From Colius striatus (lineage: Eukaryota; Chordata; Aves; Coliiformes; Coliidae): a stretch of 64,000 nucleotides of DNA. The first letter of the stretch is position 1; each line of letters begins with the position of its first letter. The notes under the pieces are model-generated. The model saw nothing but the letters and a program-made list of their open reading frames with translations, was not told the origin of the DNA and ran no database searches. The DNA is taken from positions 9,894,001-9,958,000 of the forward strand of contig NC_084774.1 of assembly GCF_028858725.1 (NCBI RefSeq), in the 5' to 3' direction. The translations under genes and the position numbers were made by a program. Positions 1-11,400 of the stretch are shown here, piece by piece.

Positions 1-2315
1 TCAACTGTAATTATGGCCCCAAAAAGCCACAGCATGAAAAGTACCACTGGCCCCTGAGGGGGTGACAAGCCCTTGGGTCTCTGTGTCTTCCTAAGCAAGT
101 CAACAACTAGGTTCACATCAGCAAAAGCCAGGTCTCCAAGTCACTTGCAATCCTGCAACAACAGGCAGGTTCTCAAGCAATTGGGCTTCAGCATCACCTG
201 AATGTGAAAGCAAACTTTGCCTTGCTCCCCACAGGGGCATGGAGACAGGAGTAAATGTGGCAGCAGCAGTTTCCAGGACAGATGTGATCCCCTCTCCTCC
301 TCTTCCTCTCTCACTACATCCCTCCCAACTGCCACACCTCCCCATTCTGACCAAGTAAGGAGCACACACTGCACAAAGCCAAACCAAAACCACGAGGCAG
401 AGGGGTTTTTCTTTCCTTGACACTGTTTCTCATCTGATTTTTCCTTCCACTCCATGCATTTAGCAAGGAGCAAGCTGCATGGCCCAGGCAGCGTGACAGG
501 CAGCATGCACATACAGATGAGTCCCATAGATCAAGTGTAATTTTAAGATATCTTAAATTAAATTAGGCTCCCCTATCACCAGTAATGAGACACTCTTGTC
601 TTATCAAGGGCAGCAGAGCCGTGGCAGACGTGAGACTGTACTGGGCTTCAAAGCCAATGGGAGTAAGGACAGCACGAAGCTGTTCATTACTGAGGCTTGT
701 CTAGCTAAGCTGCTAGCAGGGAGAATTTGGGAGAGACAAGGAAAGCACAGATTCCTGCCTTGTTGGCCACAGGCTTGTGATGAAATTGCCACAGAATTTG
801 TTTAGGAAATAAGTAAGCACTGCTTGAACACCACTGACACCTGGTTAACTAAGCAACTGGCCTCAGACCTCACAGGCAATCCCAGTGTCCACTTTTCTTC
901 GTGCTATCTCCCAGACCTCTGCTTCTCTCTTTGCAGATGGGGCATGGGGGACAAACTATTTTTGAGGTGCTGCTTTGAGGCAAGGGAAGTTGTAAATCAA
1001 TTGTTGAGCTCTTTATCCCTGGACTTGCAAAGCTACGAGCAGAGCCAAGGAGTAAAATCTACACATAACCTGTGACTTTCTGCAGTCCCACGAGTGCATT
1101 GTGAGTGATGAACTTGCCCTTTACTCTGCATATAGAACCATAGAATTGTTTTGGTTGGAAAAGACCTTTAATATTATTGAGTCCACCCCCTGCCCAGCCC
1201 AGCACTAACCCCTGGCCCTCAGCACCTCAGCTCCATGGCCTTGGGATCCCTGCAGGGCTGGGCACTCCCCCAGCTCCCTGGGCAGCCTGGCACAGGGTCT
1301 GACAACCCTCTCAGGGAAAAAGCTCTTCCTCAGCTCCAATCTAAACCTCTCTTGGGGCAATTTGAGGCTGTTTCCTCTTGTCCTATCACTTGTAGCTTGG
1401 GAGAAGAAACCCACCTCCATCTCACTGCAGCCTCCTGTCAGGGAGTGTCAGAGTGCTCCTGTCTCTCCTCAGCCTCCTCTTCTCCAGGCTGAACATTCCC
1501 ATTCCCTCAGTCCCTCCCCATCAGACTGATGCTCCAGATCTTTCCCCAGCTCCACTGATCATCTCTGTACCAGCCTATTTAACACTGCTGTTTTGTGGTA
1601 TGGCAGCAGACTGCCAGGCAATGGCATACATGGTGTTTTTGCCCTTGGGACCATGCACTGGGCTGTCACTGGGCATCACACCAAGCCCATACTCCCCTCG
1701 GTTCTTCCCTCTTGCATGGAGCAGGCTCTGCAGGGCTGCACAACGCAGTAAGGACAGACCCAGAGCCTGGCACCAACTGATTGGGTTGGGTTGTGGGTTT
1801 TTATCAAGTAGCAGCTGACAAAATGCCTCTGTACTGATTTTTTGCCTGTCATTTGCATGCAGATAGACAAGCCCAAACACACTGGAGACTGAAGCAGATT
1901 CAGCTTTCAGCCACTAGCATTTCCCAGCATCACTCTGTGGGGGCTGATAGACACAACCTTCCCTTGCAGAAGCAATTCCCATGTCCTTCAGCACCTCAGT
2001 GCAGGATCTGTGCTTTCCCAGCCCTCAGACTACATAACCAACTGAAGGCACCTCCAGTACATGCTGCTGCTGCTGCCTCTGATTGCAGCTCTCAAAAAGA
2101 GGTAGGAAGTGAAGGGGAGAAACACCGTGCCAGAAAAGCTCATTAAAACCACAGAGATCAGCAGGATCAGGCCAGGGTCACACGTCACAGCAGCATTTGG
2201 AGGCATTCAGAGCGAGAATGATACAAGAGGACACTCCCCTCCATCTGCCTACCCCAGCCAGCTCCACATTTCAGCCCCTCTGCTCTCTGGCAGCACGTGG
2301 CAGCCGGGCACTCAC
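1..2315 (-). other. COL20A1 intron leading to the collagenous exons (left edge of window)
   Basis: I searched the minus strand for the short Cys-containing exon and Gly-X-Y exons that should follow the TSPN domain and found none. A CR1 copy occupies about 1,133-1,590; the rest shows no recognisable feature. Confidence 0.6.
1133..1590 (-). mobile_element. CR1 LINE, 3'-truncated-type fragment
   Basis: Begins with the reverse complement of the CR1 3' end (cataGAATtgttttggttgg...) and continues through the region shared with the copies at 46,873 and 60,568. It has the 5' truncation typical of CR1. It lies in a COL20A1 intron, same orientation as the gene. Confidence 0.85.
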
Positions 2316-2474
2316 CGCTGCAGACCCGCTCCTGGGCCCTCTGCTCCTTGTCACTTTTCCCAGCATGATGAAGCCAGCGGTGGAGATGCTCCCGAGGGTG
2401 TTGATGGGCTTCTCAGCTATTTTCTTACAGTCCAGATAGAGTTTAACCTTGAAGTGGCTCACGGCCACATGCAC
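2316..2474 (-). CDS. COL20A1: COL20A1 coding exon 24: end of TSPN domain
   Basis: 159 nt, phase 0 to 0; last exon recognised in the window. It codes [20 protein letters not shown] and ends [15 protein letters not shown], as does the matching exon of collagen XIV before its collagenous part. Acceptor ctgctgcccag, donor GCG|GTGAGT. Confidence 0.94.
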
Positions 2475-5400
2475 CTGGGCAGCAGGTGGAAAGAGGCTGG
2501 TTGGAGCTCCACGACGAGATGAGGGAGTCTCTTACAGACTTATTGCCTGCTGCCCAATTCCCAGACTGCTGCTCTTACTGGTGGTGTGTTTCTAATGAGC
2601 AAATGGATCAAGGGAGCTCAGCAATAAGTTTCAAGATGTGCCATGTCTGCTGTGCAACACTGCACTGTTCCCTGATATTCTCTCACCTCTTAAGAGAAGC
2701 CTTTCTGGAGTTGTAACCTTGAATCTTTCAGTTTTCAGAGCTAGCTCAATAGTAAAAATGCTTACAGTTACCAACAGAAAGTGCTCAGTGCTCATTTGGG
2801 TGGAATACCTTTGCTCTGAGGACTCAGATGGCCAAAAAGTACCGTCATGACTGATAAAATGGCTTCTAGATTCATTCCTTCCTTCCCTCCCTCCTTCCCT
2901 TCCTTCCTTCCTCCTTCCCTCCCCTCTCTTCCTTCCCTTCCTTCCTTCCTCCTTCCCTTCCCTCTCTTCCTTCCCTTCCTTCCTCCTTCCCTTCCCTCTC
3001 TCCCTTCCTTCCTTCTTCCCTTCCTTCCTTCTCTCCTTCCTCCCCTCTCTTCTTTTCTTCCTCCTCCCTTCCCCTCTCTTCCTTCCCTCCCCTCCCTTCC
3101 TTCCCTCCCTCCTTCCCTTCCTTCCCCTTCCTTCCCCCTTCCCTTCCCTTCCCTTCCCTTCCCTTCCCTTCCCTTCCCTTCCCTTCCCTTCCCTTCCCTT
3201 CCTTCCTCCTCCCTTCCCCTCTCTTCTTTCCCTCCCTTCCTCCTTTGCTTCCCTCTCTCCCTTTTCTTCCTTCCCTCCCCTCCCTTCCTTCCTTCCCTCT
3301 TTCCCTTCCTTCCTTCTCTCCTCCCTCCCCTCTCTTCCTTCCCTTCTTCCCTCCCTCCTCCCCTCCCCTCTCTTCTTTCCCTTCCTTCCTCTCTCCCTCC
3401 CTCCCCTCTCTTCCTTCCCTTCTTCCCTCCCTTCTCTCCATGGTCACTCCAACTTCAAAAACCTTTTTAACACACTATTTTTCCTTTTTGCCCTTGTTAT
3501 TACAACCTCAGCCCCCCTCAGCTTGGGAGCTTTTAGTGGGGAAGGGAAGCAATCAATATGTGGAAAAGCCATCTTTCGAACACGGGATGAACCTGAATCC
3601 CTTACAATTACAGCCATCAGCACATCAAAGACGTTTGCCAGTTCCCTGGCAGATCAGATGCAAAGCACGTGCACAATCACTCCTCACTTTGAACAGCACA
3701 CATTGATGGCATAATACTGCCAGACCGGAGTGAGATCCTGAGCCACATCTCTCCCTCTCTTGATAAGGACCTTATGAAAGCTCCCATAGAATATCCTCTT
3801 CACTTCCTGCTGGTCAAAGGAGACCTCCTGGAAATCAGCCTTGTAGTCATGGTTGAAATAGGTCAAGGATTTCTTACTGGCTACAGGGAAAACAGGAGAA
3901 ACAGCAGCTTAGGATGAAAATAGAAATGGATTTCACCCACATGTGAACAATGGCAAATAAATGGTAAGAGGCTTGGTGTGTTATAATGAAATCCTTTTAA
4001 GCAATGGACAAGAAAATGAGTGTGTAAACATAGAGAATATGTTACAAGTAGAATAAGAATGACAACATGGTGCTTAACTGGTTAAAATGCAAAGCTGGGA
4101 GCAATAGCAAGGCTTCCCAAAAAACCACTGCTGCATAACACAACCATTGAGGCTTCCCAAATGAGGTCAATGTATGGAAATGCATTGAATGCATGTGAAT
4201 GTGCTCAACAAGAAAGCTTACGGTCAAGGTTAACACCCAGGAGGGGCTGGAAGTCCTCATCTGTGATTTGCCACACAGCAAAGGGCTCCTTGGGGGTGTC
4301 GGGCAGGAGGCGCAGGAGGATGCTGATGGTGTGCTCAGGTGGGATGGTGAAGAGATGGACGTCACTGGAAGGAGACAAGCCAAGCATCAGGGGCTTCAAG
4401 CAGCGAGAGGCAGCAGGGAGAATCCTACAGACAGGGCTCATCCATCGTGTTTCTTGGGGGAGGTGGCAGGGAAAAGCTTTACCCCTGGGAGCTCAACATG
4501 ATACACCAAGAGAGAGCCTGGTCCCTGTTCTGTGCATCCCTCTCAGGCTGTTGGAGCCTGGGTTGAGTGATGGGCTTTCGGTTCGTGCTGGGGGGGATAC
4601 CCAGGGGAAGCAGTTGGTGTCAGTCCATCACTGCCAGAGCTGCCTCAGGGAATGTCAAGACACAGCTAGTGCAACCTTCATGCTTTTCAAAACAGAGATC
4701 AGCAGTAGCTTAAAAAGCATCCCCACCAAGCTCCAAAACACCTCCCCCAGGTCTCCTCTTGAAGGAGGAGGAATAGCCACCACGTATCATGGGGTAAATC
4801 TTTAAGCCTTGGCAGAAATCAGTATAAGAAGTGCTCTTCAGGGATAAGCATAGACCCCACAGTAAGTCCCCTCTGGGTCCCCATGACCCAGCTGCATCAT
4901 TTGGGGTCAGTGGTGGAAGTCATGAAGGTGCAGGGATGCCTGTCAGCACAGGGATGCCTGTCAGCACAGCCCAGCTCCCTCTGCAGCTGCTGCCAAACCT
5001 GTCAGAGCACACTGAGAGGATGCAAGGCAACGGGGAAGGTCGAATTGGTTATGCCTGAAATACATCTGTAATCTGAAGCAGGACACATTTGCATGGGCAT
5101 ATATACACAACTCATCAAGCATCTTTTCAGGACTGATTCATAAGTAATGTCAGGTTCTTGTTCCTGCTTCTGAAGGAGCAGTGTCCTTGAAGGGCTTGTG
5201 TGCCAGTTGAATAACGAGAAAGGATTTGCCCATAATTTTCTGAGTATTTAAACCAAAGAGTTCTCTGAATCTCCCCCATTCTGTTTACTCTAAGAAGCTT
5301 GGGTTCTTTAACTAAGATTAAACTGAGCCAGTGCCTCAGTAATTAGGCTTTAAACAAAGCAGCAGGGAATGTCAGGAGTCACATCATTCCTCATTCATAG

Positions 5401-8400
5401 TAGTAAAAAATGAGTGAGGTCATGGGAGTCTCCTGGCCCATGTGGGACCCTGTGGAGGAGCCTCACACACAAGGAAACAGGGTCAAGTCACAAAGCAGAG
5501 GCAGTGGTTATTCCCTCTCATCAATAAGGACCAAGCTGCAGAGAGCAGCTCTGAGGCAAAACCTTTCTAAAGCAAAGATCTGTCTCCAAACCAGATGATC
5601 TCCAAACCAGAGATGCTGAGAGATGGATTTGAAGATGAAAATGTGACCTCAGACTGCCATCACTGAAGTGCACGTGGCTGTGGACAGAACACACACAGAA
5701 TATTGCACTGTCCATCCATGGCATGACCCTTCTGTCCATCACAGCAACCAAAGCTGCTGAACAAAGGGATTTAGGGAAAGGGAAAAAACCTCCCTGGGGA
5801 AAAAGTGTGGCTGCACAAAATAAATTGCAATGAACATCTCCCCTTAACTTCTGTGTGACCTACTCCACATCCATCTTGAGGAAAGTCAGGGGTTAATTTC
5901 TGGCTCTATTAAGGAATCCTGTGGGATTCTTCCCAGCCCACCTCTGCTTGGCATTAGCTCAGCATCTCTGGCATTTCCAAGCTGCCAGTGGGGCTGCATC
6001 ATTCAGCCACAACGCAGTGATCTTCCTTGGCTGTGAGCATGGCTACATGTGTATGCCTGAGTGATGGTGAAGGTGACACTGGCCACAGCTCTGCTCCCAC
6101 CTGGTCCTCTGGGTGAGTTGAGTGTCTCTGAAGAGGGTGAAGGTGCGGGAACCGCTGAATACAAACGGCTCCATGGCGACGCCTTTAATAGAGGCATATT
6201 CCTTCTCCACTAAGCCAAAAGCTTCCATCATATCAAATCCTGCAACAGACACACAGAAAAAGAAGCCATTAGAAAAGAGTGCAAAAGAAGAGTTGTTGAA
6301 GAGCAGCTAGAATCAGCCTTTAGCTAGCACAGAGGACACCATAGCAACACTGACACCAACAAGGCTGTGCAGGCTCACTGGAAAGCTGGAGCCTACTCCA
6401 CATGTGGCAGCCAAGGAAAATAGATTGTGTCTGAACCCTCTGTACACATTTGCTGTAATCTCCTCCTCTAGAAGGGTAGACTAACGCTGGAGAGTTTCAC
6501 AGTTGTGTTTGCAAATCTTCAGAACAAAAGAAAACCAAAATGAGAAAGAAGTTGCTCCAACAATTTCTCCTTTTTGACCAGAACCACAAGTATTCTCCTC
6601 AAAAGACACAGAATCAGTCCAGTAATTGCTGACAGGGAGGTAATTACTCCTGATCTGAAATGCCTTAAATGGAAGGGTGAGAAAATTAGGAAAGCACTTT
6701 AAAACATGAGCCTTTGCATTTGTCTGCTTTCACAAGACACCCAGGGCTCACCTGCCTCCTGCAGAGGTTCTGCCCTGACAGCTCTGACATCACCTCCCTG
6801 GCTCGTGCTGCTTCATCTCACCCTCCCAGCTCATCACTTCAGCTGAGAGGCATTTTCTCATTTCAGTTTTCTGCTCAGTAAGACAAGATCTTGCAGTAGG
6901 GATTCTTTTTCCTTTTAGTTTTTTGCTCCCCCAGTTTATCAGGCTTTGCAGCAGGCTGGGGTGAGGGAGATAGCAGCTTCTTTAGCAAATGGAAAGGCTA
7001 CAACTTCATTACAACGTGGTGCTTTCAGTCTGGATTGCCTCAGCCCTTTGCCATTCACAATCTTCTGCAGCTTCTTTTGCCTGGGGACTGGTCCAGGGTG
7101 GGTTTGCTTTCTCTTTTTTTGCATTTTCCAACAGTACTATGGAGGTTGCCAAAAGAAATGATCTACCTGAGAGCCATTTATCTCTGTTATGGAGCCTCTG
7201 GCACTGGTTCTTCCTTTAAAACATGCAGGATTTAAGTGTCAAGACTGAAGATAAGGCTTGAGTTACCAATATAAACCTACTATCATATTGTGAATCTGCC
7301 ATGGAATAGTTTCAGTGAGCTGCCGAGGAAATGGGCTACTCCTGTTTGTCAAGGAGGAGGAGAAAAAGAGGTCAACATTTATTGTGGCTTTGGCTTCTGC
7401 ATCCATAGACAGGGCAACAGCACCAGGAGCCTTCCATGCAGGAATGCTCATCTCCATGAGCTGACAGAGTCAGAGGTGGGAGCTGAGCAAAGATGAAGTG
7501 TCTCAGCCCTGGGGTAACAGTGGAGCTGAGAACTGAAGGCAGATTCTCAGTCTCATCCACATCACAAAGGGAAGGTGATTTTACTTTATCAGCAGGACTA
7601 ATTGCTTTCTAAGTAACAAATGCACACAGCAATCCCAACAACATGAACAGGGGTTACAGCACAGACAGGAGAAACGGGAACTTGCTCCCCTACAAGCAGC
7701 CTGACTGCAGAGAGCTCTCTGGGCACCTACACCTCCTCTAGAGGATTCTACAGGTGATGCTGGTGACAGGCTGAGAGTGTTTCTTAAGGAATGTGTATGA
7801 ATTAAGAATCTAAATCCTCTTGAAGTTCAACAGCCTTTTGGAGCATTATCTCCCTGAAGGCCAATGACAATCCCAGCATTCAGCACCAACAGCCAGGAGC
7901 AGGAGCTGCTGGAACAGCAGGGACATACCAACTCAGTCAGTGCAGAATATACTTCTACCAGATGGAGATTTGCCTGTTTCAGTTCTCAGACTTGTCTCCC
8001 TCAAGAGAGGGAAACCACTTCCCCTTACAGAACCCCAGAGTGAAGAGGGTGAGAAGGGTCTTCCAGTGCTCATCCAGCCCAACCCTCTGCTAAAGCAGCT
8101 TCCCCTCAGTCAGGTTCACCACTGGGGCTTGACATGCTACTGTACCTCGTAGGGAGCCTTGGGTAGAGCTGATGGTGGGGCAGACTGTGAAAAGAAAATG
8201 AAAAGGGAAAACTGTTAGGGGAAAAAAACAAGACAATAGGGGATTATGGAAGCCAAGTGAACACAGTTCCTCTAGGCAGAGCAGTGGGAAAATACAGCAA
8301 AACTGTATTCTGCAGGTTAATTCAGAGCTTGGACTTTGATCTTATATATATGAGGAGGCAGAGTTTGTGTTTCTGCAGACATAAAGGCTGTTACTTGGCT

Positions 8401-11400
8401 TGCCCATCACAAAAACAGGACTACTGTCTGTCATCATCAAACATCTCCATGATCACTTCCTTCTGACTATCTCAACTTACAATATGAAATACAAGAGAGC
8501 TTAATGTCCTGCAAGTTTCTCTTTAAACAGAGACATGAAACCACCTGACCCTTTTAAACAGAGCTCCTCCTGACCCTTTTAAACAGTGCTTTGACTGCAA
8601 CATGCACCTTAATGGTGTCAGAAAATAAGGGTAGCTGCAGTTGCAAACGTTGTACCTGAATCTCAAACCACACACAGCAAAGAAATGTGTATCTCAACTG
8701 GAGATTTTGGCTGTTGAACTCTTCAGGGAAGCACAAGGAGTTCTGGCAAAGTTTTGCAGCTTGCCTTTCAGAAATTCCCTTGATGAACCTTCTGATCTGC
8801 CACAGGACAGAAAGCAAAAGCAAAGGAGAAAAGGCTGGAAGGAGAAGCTGGAAGGTGAGGCACCGTGGTGGTGAGCACTCTCTGTTTAAGGCTCAGGTAA
8901 GGGGCTGTTTTAGGAAATAGCAGAAGAATCTTCACTTCAATTATCTGCTGCCATGTAAATCTCAGGCCATGGGTGCCAGATGGAGCTGGGACAAAGGGAA
9001 TGCTTGATGCAAAATGAGAAATGTCTCTGAAAATCAAGGACACTGGAAGAGATGGGTGATTTCATAAATGGTTTTCTAGGTCATGAGTGTAATAGAATCC
9101 AGCAGCTTGTTATTCTGAGGCTTTGTTATAGCCTTGCTATTGCTATTCTTGCACCAGGGCTGTTTCATACCTCATCAGAAGGGCAGGGCTTCCAATTTTC
9201 CATACCTAACTTCTATATGTGTTAGAAAAACTGAAGGGCACTTGAGAGTCCTAAATATACAAGGCTTTCAATGCTATTCTTCATGATCAGGACATACATC
9301 AAAGAAAGGGCACCCAAAACTGTGACTTTGATGGTCAAGGGGAAGGGGAAGGGGAAGGGAAGGGAAAGGAAAGGAAAGGAAAGGAAAGGAAAGGAAAGGA
9401 AAGGAAAGGAAAGGAAAGGAAAGGAAAGGAAAGGAAAGGAAAGGAAAGGAAAGGAAAGGAAATTCCTCTCAAACTCTTAGAAAGAGGCTGTAAACTTGTC
9501 AATTTGCCAGATATCTGACATTCTTGCTTGGGAATCAGGGAGCTCCTCCTGACCCTTGCCCAGACCCCTCTTGCTGACATCCCTGGCAACCCTCTCTCCT
9601 TCTGAAGCTGGAGTCACTTGAGTTGCTCATAGCTCTTTGATTTGGCAGTGTTCAGCTTAGAGGATGCATATCAGAGTCAGGGTGAGGATCCCTGACACTG
9701 CCAGTTTGCAATTCTACTTTGAAGCTTTTTTTTCCCCTCCACTTCCCAGCCTCAGGTTCCTGCTGTCTTGTTGTTCTCTTTGGTTGTTGTTTTTCTCCCC
9801 AAGTCCCAGCCAAATGCAGTTATTCACTGTACAATAAAGACCCAGCCCTGCAGTTTCAGATCATTGCTCTCATAGTTTGGTTACATATCAACATTGGAGT
9901 CTCTTGCTGCACATCCCACTGTTTTCTCAGCTTTATTACATATCATCTCCTCTTCTTCCAAAGCAAAGAAGGGACTTTATCAAACACACAGAGTGTCATA
10001 TTTCTTCTATTGCCTTCTCAGCCATCATGACCAAGCAGCTGTATTAAATCCTACAAGGTGACTCATCAGCCTTATGGGAAGGTTGTTTTCTGGTTGCAAG
10101 TTCACAGGACATTTCCAACGTGGTCTAAACACCTCTAGATTTCCTCAATAAGCCACTTGAAAATGCAGTCTGATACATTCCTTGTTGGTTACATCACTTC
10201 ACTCTTCCTTTGGGGCTTCCCTCAAGGCATTTTGAATCTGAAGTGTTGTTTAGAATCATTTCAGACAGACAGGAAAAGGCATTTTGGCCTTTTATTGCTT
10301 TTATTACTGCCACAATATCTGTGTCCTAATATTTGCTTCCTAACAACTTTTTATGATCCAATTAATTCAAGGTTTTCTCACTAATCCATTTCATAGTTTG
10401 CTTTGTATCAGCTATGAGAACATATGCTCATTAAATTTAATAAGGGATTTTACAGGGAACTTCAGTTTTAAATGTCATCCTTCCCTTCGCTCTGTTTTAG
10501 TCAAGTTGTGCAGAAATCCTGTACAAATACTATCAGCCCCTTTACCAAGTGAATCTGAGTTTAAGAAGTGATGTGGTTTCTGGCTGTCCTTGGGCAGTCC
10601 CCAGAGGTATCTGTCAAGAACTGACATGCCCACTCCTGCTTTCCCTGCAGAGCCCACACTGTGTGATTTGTTACTCAAATAAAAAGCCCCAGAAGAAAGC
10701 AAGAGTTTACAGGAGGTGATTTACCCTCTGCTTTGGATGGAATGAATCCTCTTATGGAAGGGAATTTAGACAACACAGGAGCTGGAAGAGAAAGCAATGC
10801 ACACATGAGCTCTGTTATTCAGGGTACTGATGCATAGCTCAGAACCCAGATGGTCACCAGCCCTTCCCAGCCATCCTGACATTGCAAACAATGCATGGGA
10901 GGAGTGCAGAAGCTGAGGGAGCCCTCTTTGAGGCTGAGCAAAACCCCAACCTTGGCCACAGCCCAGTGAAAGCACAGACATTGCTGCCCCAGTGTGTTGC
11001 CTCCGGGCTGATGGCTGGAGGGTTGTGAAGAACAGGCAGGTGCTGACTGATGCACTCACCCGTCCTGCCCGTGGTGGCTGTGCTCTCGCTCTCTCCTGTG
11101 TAGTGGATGGCAGACAGGGTCACCTTGTAGGCTCGATCAGGCAGCAGAGGCTGCAGGGTCACACTGCTGCTTTTGCCAGGTGCCATGATCTACAAGGGGT
11201 AGAAAGAGAGCCCAGAATTTGGGCAGGCTTCATCTTACAGCTCTTACTCCTCAGAGGCATGTGGAGGGGCTCTAGGAGAAAGTTCTGGAACAGTTTACTT
11301 CGGGTAACAGTGAAAGCAAGCCCAGGGAGTCTGGCTCTGCACTGCCATCAGACTGGCCATGTCCAAGAGTATTTCCCTGTGTAAAGATCTCAATATTCCC

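Noticed and set aside
1453-1818. Open frames of 60-145 residues over the blocks at 1.2-1.8, 47.0-47.4, 55.5-55.9 and 60.6-60.9 kb
   Set aside because: They are chance frames in CR1 3' regions, which are untranslated in the intact element.
2847-3470. 207-residue Pro/Ser/Leu-rich open frame, and a 191-residue Glu/Gly/Arg/Lys-rich frame on the other strand
   Set aside because: Both are translations of the simple polypyrimidine/polypurine tract, which lacks stop codons by composition.
4161-4805. 214-residue plus-strand open frame
   Set aside because: It overlaps TSPN exon 22 in antisense and has no recognisable content.
9271-9589. Lys/Gly/Glu/Arg repeat and Phe/Leu/Ser repeat open frames
   Set aside because: They translate the AAAGG tandem repeat on either strand.
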